From Streptococcus sp. CF8_St5-11 (lineage in GTDB: Bacteria > Bacillota > Bacilli > Lactobacillales > Streptococcaceae), in contig NZ_JANCOJ010000001.1 in assembly GCF_024295625.1 (NCBI RefSeq), forward strand, positions 62,001 through 126,000: a stretch of 64,000 bases of DNA, given 5' to 3'. Shown one piece after another: positions 47,755 to 55,429 of this stretch (position 1 is its first letter; each line of letters begins with the position of its first letter). A program made the position numbers and the translations under genes. Under the pieces are notes generated by a model, which searched no databases, was not told where the DNA came from, and saw only the letters and a program-made list of their open reading frames with translations.

Positions 47755-48375
47755 ATAAAAAATGATGTAATTTTTGACAATATCTGTTAGACTATCTTCA
47801 GTTATGTTTCTCCACTTATGAAGATAGAAGGTTTCAGACTTGAGAACAGAGTGAAACCATTCGATACAGCCATTATCTGCTATTTCGCCTCTTTTCTGAG
47901 AATTCTTACACTCCTGTTTCCAGCGATAAAGGTGGAGCGTTTGACGCCGAAACATTCTAAAATAATCGATACAGGGCACGTTTTCTTATACTCTTCTACT
48001 AGCTTGATAAGACTTACTTTGTCGATTCTCTTATCAAGTTCTGATACTTTTTTAGTAATTCTACCTGCAAACGTAACTGTTCTACTTCAGATAATTGTTT
48101 CATCCCTTTACCATAAGTATATTGTTTCCCCACAGGTTGGTGGAAACGGTACAATTCATCATTCTGATACCATTGCCACCAAGTCTTGGCCTGACTAGCA
48201 TTTTTGATGCTGAGGGTATCCATGATAACTTTATTTGATTTGCCTGCCTTCTTCATTTCGATACAGGCTGCTTAGTTTCTACTGAATATGCTTTTTGACC
48301 ATAACAAAACACCCCTGTTTCTAGTTTACCAGAATTCAACAGGAGTGTTTTCTTGTGTCTCATTTTATGGGTGCA
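47755..48375 (-). mobile_element. IS3-family insertion sequence remnant (IS150/IS861-like)
   Basis: An OrfA piece (48014-48256: MKKAGKSNKVIMDTLSIKNA, ending in the EQLRLQVELLKKYQ leucine-zipper segment) is followed by a collapsed OrfB. OrfB keeps a start-like segment (GVKRST type) and part of the C-terminal region (NGCIEWFHSVLKSETFYLHKW, ITEDSLTDIVKNYIIFY), with most of the integrase core deleted. A hairpin AACACCCCTGTT/AACAGGAGTGTT at 48308-48351 lies near the left end. It cannot move by itself. Exact ends are uncertain. Confidence 0.75.
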
Positions 48376-48636
48376 GTGCCGACCCTAGGGATTCTTTCGT
48401 TCTCATATATACGTCATTAGTATAGGCTAATTTGATTTAAATTCCAAGAGAAATAACATTTTACATAAAAATCAGTGGGTATTTTACAATTTTTGCATAT
48501 AATAGAGCTAAAAAACAACTGGTTTTAAGAATTCTTATCTGAAACATTCGGAAATTCCCCTTAACCGTAGCGGAAAGTTGTTTTCTTCTCCTATTTATAA
48601 TAGACTATCACTAACATTAGATGAAAAGGTGACCCT

Positions 48637-50901
48637 ATGACTATAAATCAACTGCTTCAAAAGCTGGAGCCTACTAGCCCTATCCTTCAAGCTAACTTTG
48701 GAATTGAACGCGAAAGTCTTCGTGTCGATAGACAGGGAAAATTAGCACATACGCCTCACCCTTCATGTCTAGGAGCTCGAAGTTTCCACCCTTATATTCA
48801 AACAGATTTTTGTGAGTTTCAGATGGAACTCATCACACCAGTTGCTAAATCTACCACTGAGGCTCGTCGATTTCTTGGAGCCATTACCGATGTAGCTGGA
48901 CGTTCCATCAGTAAAGATGAACTTCTCTGGCCCTTGTCCATGCCTCCTCGTATCAACGCCCAAGAAATCCAAGTTGCCCAACTGGAAAATGAATTTGAAC
49001 GCCATTATCGTAACTACCTGGCCGAAAAATATGGAACTAAACTACAAGCTATCTCAGGTATCCACTATAATATGGAACTAGGGAAAGATTTGGTTGAAGC
49101 CCTATTCCAAGAAAGTGACCAGATTGATATAATTGCTTTCAAAAACGCCCTCTATCTTAAGCTGGCTCAAAACTACTTGCGCTACCGTTGGGTGATTACC
49201 TATCTTTTTGGGGCTGCACCTATTGCTGAGCAAGGCTTCTTCGACCAAGAAGTTCCAGAACCTGTGCGTTCCTTCCGTAACAGTGACCACGGCTATGTCA
49301 ATAAGGAAGAAATACAAGTATCTTTTGCAAGCCTAGAAGACTATGTCTCTGCCATTGAAAACTATATCGAACAAGGTGATTTGATTGCGGAAAAGGAATT
49401 TTACTCGGCTGTTCGTTTCCGTGGACAAAAGGTTAATCGCTCCTTCCTTGACAAGGGAATCACCTACCTGGAATTCCGTAACTTCGACCTCAACCCCTTT
49501 GAGCGTATCGGTATTAGCCAAACTACCATGGATACCGTACACCTACTCCTTCTAGCCTTCCTCTGGCTGGATGCCCCTGAAAATGTTGATCAGGCTCTGG
49601 CTCAAGGTCACGCGCTGAATGAAAAAATTGCCCTCTCTCATCCTTTAGAACCTCTACCTTCTGAAGCTGAAACTCAGAACATTACGACAGCTCTAGACCA
49701 ACTGGTGCAACATTTTGGGCTTGGTGACTATCATCAAGGGCTGGTCAAACAAGTTAAAGATGCCTTTGCAGATTCCAGTCAGACACTAGCTGCTCAACTT
49801 CTTCCTCATATCAAAGACAAGTCCCTTTCTGACTTTGCCCTTGACAAGGCGCTTGCCTATCATGATTACGACTGGACTGCCCACTATGCCCTTAAGGGTT
49901 ATGAGGAGATGGAACTTTCTACCCAGATGCTGCTCTTTGATGCCATTCAAAAAGGGCTTCATTTTGAAATCCTAGATGAGCAGGATCAATTCCTTAAACT
50001 CTGGCATAAAGATCATGTTGAGTACGTCAAAAATGGTAACATGACCTCAAAAGACAACTATGTAGTTCCTCTTGCCATGGCTAATAAAACCGTGACCAAA
50101 AAAATCCTGGCTGATGCTGGCTTCCCTGTCCCTGCCGGCGACGAATTTACCAGTCTAGAACAAGGTCTAGCCTACTATCCTCTTATCAAGGGCAAGCAAA
50201 TTGTGGTTAAACCAAAATCAACCAACTTCGGGCTGGGCATTTCCATTTTCCAAGAGCCTGCCAGCCTTGATAACTATAAGAAAGCTCTCGAGATTGCCTT
50301 TGCAGAAGATACAGCTGTTCTTGTTGAAGAATTTATCCCAGGAACCGAATACCGTTTCTTCATTCTGGACGGGCGTTGTGAGTCTGTCCTCCTTCGTGTT
50401 GCTGCTAATGTTGTCGGTGATGGCAAACACACCATTCGTGAATTAGTCGCTCAGAAAAATGCCAATCCATTGCGAGGCCGTGACCACCGCTCACCTCTGG
50501 AAATCATTAAGCTAGGAGACATCGAACAATTGATGTTGACTCAGCAAGGTTATGCACCTGATGATATTCTCCCAGAAGGGAAAAAGGTCAATCTCCGCCG
50601 TAACTCCAACATCTCTACGGGTGGTGACTCTATTGATATCACTGAGACAATAGATTCCTCTTACCAAGAATTGGCAGCAGCTATGGCAACTAGCATGGGG
50701 GCCTGGGCTTGCGGGGTTGACCTCATCATTCCAGATAAAACTCAGCCTGCTAGCAAGGAAAAACCTCATTTCACTTGTATCGAGCTCAACTTCAATCCCG
50801 CTATGTATATTCACACCTATTGTGCTGAAGGTCCTGGACAAGCTATCACTCCAAAAATCCTAGACAAGCTTTTTCCAGAAGTTGCCACAAGTCAAACCTA
50901 A
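48637..50901 (+). CDS. gshF: Bifunctional glutamate-cysteine ligase / glutathione synthetase (GshF)
   Basis: Makes glutathione from glutamate, cysteine and glycine in two ATP-dependent steps on one protein. The 754 residues have an N-terminal GshA-like ligase (about 1-470, with NFGIERESLRVDRQG and EFQMELITP) and a C-terminal ATP-grasp domain (about 480-750, with VVKPKSTNFGLGISIF, LVEEFIPGTEYRFFIL and CIELNFNPAMYIHTY). The start follows AAAGGTGA; -10 candidates TATAAT lie at 48498 and 48596. It is intact, although IS remnants lie on both sides. Confidence 0.95.
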   Translation: MTINQLLQKLEPTSPILQANFGIERESLRVDRQGKLAHTPHPSCLGARSFHPYIQTDFCEFQMELITPVAKSTTEARRFLGAITDVAGRSISKDELLWPLSMPPRINAQEIQVAQLENEFERHYRNYLAEKYGTKLQAISGIHYNMELGKDLVEALFQESDQIDIIAFKNALYLKLAQNYLRYRWVITYLFGAAPIAEQGFFDQEVPEPVRSFRNSDHGYVNKEEIQVSFASLEDYVSAIENYIEQGDLIAEKEFYSAVRFRGQKVNRSFLDKGITYLEFRNFDLNPFERIGISQTTMDTVHLLLLAFLWLDAPENVDQALAQGHALNEKIALSHPLEPLPSEAETQNITTALDQLVQHFGLGDYHQGLVKQVKDAFADSSQTLAAQLLPHIKDKSLSDFALDKALAYHDYDWTAHYALKGYEEMELSTQMLLFDAIQKGLHFEILDEQDQFLKLWHKDHVEYVKNGNMTSKDNYVVPLAMANKTVTKKILADAGFPVPAGDEFTSLEQGLAYYPLIKGKQIVVKPKSTNFGLGISIFQEPASLDNYKKALEIAFAEDTAVLVEEFIPGTEYRFFILDGRCESVLLRVAANVVGDGKHTIRELVAQKNANPLRGRDHRSPLEIIKLGDIEQLMLTQQGYAPDDILPEGKKVNLRRNSNISTGGDSIDITETIDSSYQELAAAMATSMGAWACGVDLIIPDKTQPASKEKPHFTCIELNFNPAMYIHTYCAEGPGQAITPKILDKLFPEVATSQT

Positions 50902-50987
50902 AACCTAATTCTTAGGAACAAACAAATCACCTTTATCTCGATGATATGATACCTCTTAAGTAGACAAGGTAAATACCTAAAATCTAC

Positions 50988-51400
50988 AGCTCTTTGTCAA
51001 CTTTAGTGGGTTGAAGAAAAGCTAAGCTCGAGAAAGGACAAATTTCGTCCTTTCTTTTTTGATATTCAGAGCGATGAAAATTCGCTTCTTGAAGTTTTCA
51101 AAGTTCCGAAAACCAAAGGCATTGCGTTTGATGAGATTATTAGTCGCTTCCAATTTTGCGTTGGAATAGGATAACTGAAGGTCATTGATGATTTTCCCTT
51201 TGTCCTTTAGAAATGTTTTAAAGACAGTCTGAAAAAGAGAATGAACCTTCTTTATATTGTCTTCAATGAGTCCAAAAAATTTCTCTAGTTCCTTATTCTG
51301 AAGGTGAAAAAGCAAGAGCTGATAGAGATTATAGTGGTATTTCAAGTCTTCTGAATAGCTCAAAAGCTTGTCTAGGATTTCTTTATTGCCTAAATTGTCA
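50988..51400 (-). mobile_element. ISL3-family insertion sequence remnant (IS1167-like), 3' end only
   Basis: Minus-strand transposase C-terminus of about 113 residues (51022-51363) with LSYSNAKLEATNNLIKRNAF and ENFKKRIFIALNIKKERT, typical of the DDE_Tnp_ISL3 end. Relative to the usual NNLIKVIKRNAFGF it lacks two residues. The right end carries GCTCTTTGTCAACTTTAGTGGGTTGA (50989 onward), like ISL3 inverted repeats, and hairpin AAAGGAC/GTCCTTT. The 5' three quarters are gone; the junction near 51400 cuts gene Y1. Confidence 0.82.
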
Positions 51401-51402
51401 AA

Positions 51403-51612
51403 TTAAGTTAGACTTTTCAAGTAACTCAGAAAAACTTGGTAGGGTGATTGAAATAGTTCTAATGGTAATTCATAGACTACCCTCTGTTCAGCTATTCCCC
51501 CTTCATCTGTAACAAAAAAATATTTCTCATGATGTCGCCAAATATGTTGTCCATAACCTTTTATTTCCTCAAACTTACTAACTTCTTCCCAGCCTAGTTT
51601 ACTATATTTCAT
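51403..51612 (-). pseudogene. Module gene Y, truncated copy (Y1)
   Basis: About 69 residues starting MKYSKLGWEEVSKFEEIKGY, clearly related to the 140-residue protein at 52207-52629 (MEHSKLEWEDVIQFEEVEGY) up to LPLELF/LPQELF. After that it ends in unrelated residues next to the ISL3 remnant. Family not recognised; compact, acidic, Trp-rich, like many immunity proteins. Probably inactivated by the IS insertion. Confidence 0.65.
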
Positions 51613-51742
51613 GAACATTATCCGCTCTTTGTATTAATATTTGGTGATCATCAATACTGATAGGGCACAAAAATTTTGTCTGTAATAATTCTTTAAATAA
51701 TTGTATCTCTATACTTTTATCATAACATATTCTTAGGTTCAT
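51602..51742 (-). CDS. Small open frame X (46 codons), possible gene fragment
   Basis: Encodes MNLRICYDKSIEIQLFKELL, ending ILIQRADNVHEI; its stop overlaps the Y1 start. A similar end, ILVQRAESIHGT, precedes and overlaps the start of the intact Y gene at 52629, where the rest of the frame is lost. The shared ends suggest an ancestral X-Y gene pair with coupled translation. No ribosome site is seen, so this may be a remnant. Confidence 0.35.
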   Translation of the reverse strand: MNLRICYDKSIEIQLFKELLQTKFLCPISIDDHQILIQRADNVHEI

Positions 51743-51768
51743 TATCTAATCAATTAATCTATTGTCCA

Positions 51769-52023
51769 TCAATTTTCTTTTTTTAACTCTTTCTCTAATT
51801 GTTTTAAGACTACTAAAATTTCGCTTTTATAATCCATAGTTTCATCTATAAATCTTCTTGCTAAACTAAAAAAATTAATGTCACCGATATTTTCTCCTCT
51901 TCTTATACACTTAGTTAAGTTATATATATCCTGTATAATTCCCGGGTATAACTTTTGACTTGGATATTCTAAGTCAATTAAATCTTGTAATTTGTCTGTA
52001 TATTTCATATATTTATTTTTCAT
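51769..52023 (-). CDS. Small hypothetical protein W (84 aa)
   Basis: Family not recognised. Helical, charged protein starting MKNKYMKYTDKLQDLIDLEY and ending VVLKQLEKELKKEN, with no signal or membrane segment. The start has only a weak ribosome site. The gene is very AT-rich compared with the flanking core genes. It lies between module remnants Z and X/Y1, so an immunity-like role is possible from context only. Confidence 0.5.
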   Translation of the reverse strand: MKNKYMKYTDKLQDLIDLEYPSQKLYPGIIQDIYNLTKCIRRGENIGDINFFSLARRFIDETMDYKSEILVVLKQLEKELKKEN

Positions 52024-52034
52024 AATTCAAAACA

Positions 52035-52199
52035 TCAACTTGGTACAATTCCTATATTCACTATCCAGTCTAATGGCCATTGATTTGGTAATAATGGAAT
52101 TCTGTCAATATTTTGGACACATTTTCGGAGCGATTCATTTAGTCCACTTAAAGTAAAAACAGGAACTTGCTTACAACTAATAGTGTATAAACAAATTCC
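52035..52199 (-). pseudogene. Module gene Z, C-terminal remnant
   Basis: Open frame of 54 codons without a start codon. Translation includes TISCKQVPVFTLSGLNESL, RKCVQNIDRIPLLPN and WPLDWIVNIGIVPS. The same protein sequence pattern is conserved in the fragment at 47604-47724, which supports past coding. It begins right after the stop of gene Y and overlaps no intact gene. Family not recognised. Confidence 0.55.
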
Positions 52200-52206
52200 T
52201 TACAAG

Positions 52207-52629
52207 CTATTTCAATGGTGATACATAATCATCTGGAAGTTTACCTCTCCAGTCAATCCACATTTGCTCAGCAATCGGAATTAATCTTTTTAGCTCTTCC
52301 TGAGTAAATAATTCTCTAGTTTCAGGTATATCAATTAATGATGTGGGACTCTCTTCTATGAAACGTTTCTCACTAGCCCTCTTTTCTTCTTCCGTCGGTG
52401 GCCAAGAATCATGCTTAATCTTCCAAGATATTTCGAGTAGTGATCTCTCTCCACTATCTAATAGAGAGAATAATTCTTGGGGTAAATCATAGACTGCTAA
52501 CCAAGAAGCCACAGTTCCCTCTTCTAAAACTAAATAATATTTGTCCTCATTTTTCCAGATTGACTTCCCGTATCCTTCTACTTCTTCAAACTGGATAACA
52601 TCTTCCCATTCTAATTTACTATGTTCCAT
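52207..52629 (-). CDS. Module gene Y, full-length copy (Y2, 140 aa), function unknown
   Basis: Family not recognised. Soluble acidic protein starting MEHSKLEWEDVIQFEEVEGY, rich in Trp and Glu, ending RGKLPDDYVSPLK. No signal or membrane segments. Two broken copies lie nearby (51403-51612 and the tail at 47725-47754). The start overlaps the tail of a lost gene X (ILVQRAESIHGT). Size, composition and tandem duplication resemble immunity genes of polymorphic toxins; that is inference. Confidence 0.6.
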   Translation of the reverse strand: MEHSKLEWEDVIQFEEVEGYGKSIWKNEDKYYLVLEEGTVASWLAVYDLPQELFSLLDSGERSLLEISWKIKHDSWPPTEEEKRASEKRFIEESPTSLIDIPETRELFTQEELKRLIPIAEQMWIDWRGKLPDDYVSPLK

Positions 52630-52761
52630 GTATGCTCTCCGCTCTTTGTACTAATATCTTTCATTACACATTCAGGAATATCTCCTGTTGATCATTGTAA
52701 CTATCTAGTTGACTGTTATACCAAACCCAGACTGTTAAATGGAATAGCTAGAGGAGAGATC

Positions 52762-53208
52762 TTACAGGATAGAGTTTTTCAACTCTTCCCGTACTTGCAT
52801 TAAGAGAAGGCCTAGCTTGTTCTTCCCAGAGCCATCTCCTCCATCAGCCCAGTAGTCGTCATTTCGTGTATGTTCGATGAGGATGCCATCTCCTGTCGCG
52901 AGCAATTCTTTCGCGATTTCTGGATTTTGGCTAAATTTCATTCGAAGGGCCTGGAGCATCACTTTATCTTTGACCTCTTCCCAATCTGGTCTCAAGGGAT
53001 TTTGACGATTACGTCCCTCTAAAGCAGCATCCATCGGAGATGCTATCTGACGAATTTTCTCTTGAATTTGGGGCACTAAAAACTTTTGCGCTTGAAAATA
53101 ATGCTCTGATGTTGGCCAGATTTTGCTACCATCTGAAAAAGGGTAGGGAGCGAAATCAGACATAAAACCATAATCATCATTTACTTTATAAAATTTAATT
53201 TCTTTCAC
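52762..53208 (-). CDS. NADAR domain protein
   Basis: NADAR (YbiA-like) domain, 148 residues. Family segments are IKFYKVNDDYGFMSDFAPYPF (from residue 3), WPTSEHYFQAQKF, REGRNRQNPLRPDWE-like ALEGRNRQNPLRPDW and NDDYWADGGDGSGKNKLG. NADAR proteins have been shown to remove ADP-ribose from guanine bases and can act as antitoxins. The start is GTG at 53208, since GAGG lies six bases before it; the TTG at 53226 is less likely. It overlaps the upstream HEAT-like gene. Confidence 0.87.
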   Translation of the reverse strand: MKEIKFYKVNDDYGFMSDFAPYPFSDGSKIWPTSEHYFQAQKFLVPQIQEKIRQIASPMDAALEGRNRQNPLRPDWEEVKDKVMLQALRMKFSQNPEIAKELLATGDGILIEHTRNDDYWADGGDGSGKNKLGLLLMQVREELKNSIL

Positions 53209-53839
53209 CTTTAACCTCGATTCCAAAATCTTCTAATGATTTTTGCTTTTCTTTTAATAACTGTGTCACATAATCAGGGTCTACCTTGAGGAATAGCTTC
53301 AATGTATCATGAATTCGCCAATAATTATCTTCCGATTTGTCCAAGATGGTTGCAAGGAAGTGTTTCAAGTAGGGGATGTATTCAGAAAAACCATTACCCT
53401 CAACTAAGTAGTAAAAATATGAAATATCATAATAACTGTTTCCAGCCTGCTCTATAATTTGACAGACATAAGGAAATATATCTTTCCTCGCTTGATCGCC
53501 ATTACCTCTATCTGACTGATTAGCCCAATAGTTAATAAGAGCATCTAATATGATCCGATTGGTATCATCATAGCCATACAGACGATGCGAAATCATCCAC
53601 TCTAATTGCCCTTGACTGAACATCTGTGTCAAGACATCAAAGCCTTCTCTGATTCCCCAAATGGTCAACAATCTAGAGGATTTATAACGCAAAAATTCAT
53701 CATCACTAGACAATAATGAAGTCAACTTTTGAATCGTTTCTTCGGGAACATCTTCTAGATCAACATCTTCCAATAGATCTGCATAATCAACCCCTTCAGG
53801 GACTTTATAAAATAAATCTTCAAATTCTTTATTGTTCAT
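53195..53839 (-). CDS. HEAT-like repeat protein, possible immunity or partner of NADAR
   Basis: Helical protein of 214 residues starting MNNKEFEDLFYKVPEGVDYA. Repeated helix pairs such as IQKLTSLLSSDDEFLRYKSSRL and IPYLKHFLATILDKS suggest a HEAT/ARM-type solenoid, as in several immunity families. Start at 53839 after GGAGAAG. Its stop overlaps the NADAR gene, so the two are probably translated together. No catalytic motif seen. Confidence 0.6.
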   Translation of the reverse strand: MNNKEFEDLFYKVPEGVDYADLLEDVDLEDVPEETIQKLTSLLSSDDEFLRYKSSRLLTIWGIREGFDVLTQMFSQGQLEWMISHRLYGYDDTNRIILDALINYWANQSDRGNGDQARKDIFPYVCQIIEQAGNSYYDISYFYYLVEGNGFSEYIPYLKHFLATILDKSEDNYWRIHDTLKLFLKVDPDYVTQLLKEKQKSLEDFGIEVKGERN

Positions 53840-53873
53840 CACTTCTCCATTATTCTGGGAATTATTTTCAACG

Positions 53874-54029
53874 TCAATCCACTAAAGTCACAGGAAAACT
53901 ATCTTCCCCACTACGTATGTTATCTTCCATTTCTTTCCACTCAATCACTAATTTATATAGTTCTTCAGTTGGAATAAAGCAAGGGCCTCCTAAAAGTTCT
54001 TCCTCAAATTGGAAGTAAACTGCATTCTC
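53874..54029 (-). pseudogene. C-terminal remnant of an unknown small protein
   Basis: Open frame of 51 codons that opens after a stop and has no start codon: NAVYFQFEEELLGGPCFIPT, EELYKLVIEWKEMEDNIRSG, EDSFPVTLVD. The acidic, Trp/Tyr-containing composition resembles its neighbours. Probably a decayed member of the same accessory array. Confidence 0.45.
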
Positions 54030-54037
54030 TTATTCCG

Positions 54038-54538
54038 TTACATGACATAGAAAAAAGTAACTATCACAATCAATAATATATAGAGAGTACCAAAAATAAT
54101 GATATGTAATCGTAAGATTCTGTCATGACCTGGATACCTTTCAACGTAGCCTTGTTTAGGTTTTTGGGGATTACACCATACCGTCATTTTAGAACCAATT
54201 GGGAATATTTTTCTTAAATCTAATACATGATAAGGACTTCTGATAAATTTTGTATCAAATACGTCAGCTTTCGCTTTTTTCGAAGTTGTTGTTTCAAAAG
54301 TTGAATAAGAGAAACGTTTTTGATATATTTTTCCTTCTACCACATATTCAACAACTGGTAAGGCAGCTAAATCCGAACCATTTAAATAACTATGTTTAAC
54401 CACTTCTCCAATAACTTGCATAGTTGAATATTTCTGGATATTCTTCTCCCTTTTATAGAATAAAAAATATATTAAAAGGAGGAAGCCAAAAAAAGCTGTG
54501 AAGGTGAATATTATTTGAATATATAGGGCTTTCGTCAT
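54038..54538 (-). CDS. DUF3592-like membrane protein
   Basis: 166 residues: N-terminal membrane segment (IIFTFTAFFGFLLLIYFLF), a central beta-rich extracytoplasmic or cytoplasmic part with VEYVVEGKIYQKRFSYSTFE and FPIGSKMTVWCNPQKPKQGY, and a C-terminal membrane segment (LHIIIFGTLYILLIVIVTFF). The paired membrane segments around a domain with PIGxxVxVxYNPxxP-type motif fit DUF3592. Function unknown. It ends the accessory array. Confidence 0.7.
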   Translation of the reverse strand: MTKALYIQIIFTFTAFFGFLLLIYFLFYKREKNIQKYSTMQVIGEVVKHSYLNGSDLAALPVVEYVVEGKIYQKRFSYSTFETTTSKKAKADVFDTKFIRSPYHVLDLRKIFPIGSKMTVWCNPQKPKQGYVERYPGHDRILRLHIIIFGTLYILLIVIVTFFYVM

Positions 54539-54679
54539 TTTACAACCGCCTTACTATTTAAAATATATGAATAGAATTTAGTTTAAGGATTTTCTTTATT
54601 CCTTTGCCAATCATTCTTTAAACTCACTTTTGTTTAAATCCTATTTTACCAAAATATGCCCATGAATTCATACTCAACC

Positions 54680-54715
54680 AAAAAGAGAGCAGCAAACTGA
54701 GCTGCTCTCTTTTTG
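54680..54715 (-). terminator. Terminator after the DUF1307-like lipoprotein gene
   Basis: Stem AAAAAGAGAGCAGC/GCTGCTCTCTTTTT with loop AAACTGA, ending just before the stop codon region of the lipoprotein gene. Confidence 0.9.
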
Positions 54716-54717
54716 GT

Positions 54718-55302
54718 TTATTTTTCTACCATTCCGCCCTTGATAAGACTGTCTTTCGTTACTGAATAACTGACTGTTTTGTCATCTAGGGGATTAAATC
54801 CTGGTACGATTTCTTTTAATTTATTAAAATCGATTTTTGTGTAATCAATGGTATTGCGGATATAAAAGATTCCGTCTTTGTATTCTGATGTTAGTTCAAA
54901 TCCATGGCCCATCAGATCTTTGAATTTTTCTTGGCTCTTAGCAACGGCTTCTTTCATGGTTTCAAGAGGGTTCTCACCAGGCACTTTTGAGACGTCGTAA
55001 TCATCAACTTTTTCTTGTAATAACAAGGTATCTCCCTTGTAATACAATGTAATAGTTGACTTACCTGCTTCATCACTCGTTTCGAGAACGGTTTTTTGTG
55101 CACCTGCTAGTGCATCTTCTTTTTTGCTTTCATCAGTTGATGACTCTTTTGTCTTCTCTTTAGCGGATGATTTGCTTGTTGCTTTACTAGTTGCTTTAGT
55201 AGACGATGGACTAGTAGATTTTGTAGTCTCTTTTTGTGCGCAACCAGCTAAAAGAAGACCCGCTGTCAAGAAGACGGCTAACATTTTTGTGGTTTTATTC
55301 AT
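54718..55302 (-). CDS. Lipoprotein, DUF1307 (YehR-like)
   Basis: Surface lipoprotein of 194 residues, function unknown. Signal MNKTTKMLAVFLTAGLLLAGC with lipobox LLAGC, a Ser/Thr/Lys-rich linker (about 22-60), then a YehR-like domain with ITLYYKGDTLLLQEKVDDYD and IRNTIDYTKIDFNKLKEIVP. The start at 55302 follows GTGAGG. It is a single gene between the accessory array and galE. Confidence 0.78.
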   Translation of the reverse strand: MNKTTKMLAVFLTAGLLLAGCAQKETTKSTSPSSTKATSKATSKSSAKEKTKESSTDESKKEDALAGAQKTVLETSDEAGKSTITLYYKGDTLLLQEKVDDYDVSKVPGENPLETMKEAVAKSQEKFKDLMGHGFELTSEYKDGIFYIRNTIDYTKIDFNKLKEIVPGFNPLDDKTVSYSVTKDSLIKGGMVEK

Positions 55303-55429
55303 TTTGAATACCTCACTTTTTATGATGGTTAAGGAAATGACTGACGTTTGAAACGAGTCATTTAGCAAGATCAACTGTCGTTTTAAATGTTATTAGAAAA
55401 GCCTCAAAAATGATGTTCGCAGTCCCTCC

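Noticed and set aside
47755..48375. Functional IS3 transposase
   Set aside because: OrfA lacks its N-terminal part and OrfB lacks most of the DDE core, so only a relic remains.
53716..54018. Plus-strand open frame of 100 codons
   Set aside because: It is antisense to the HEAT-like gene start and the small remnant, with no ribosome site.
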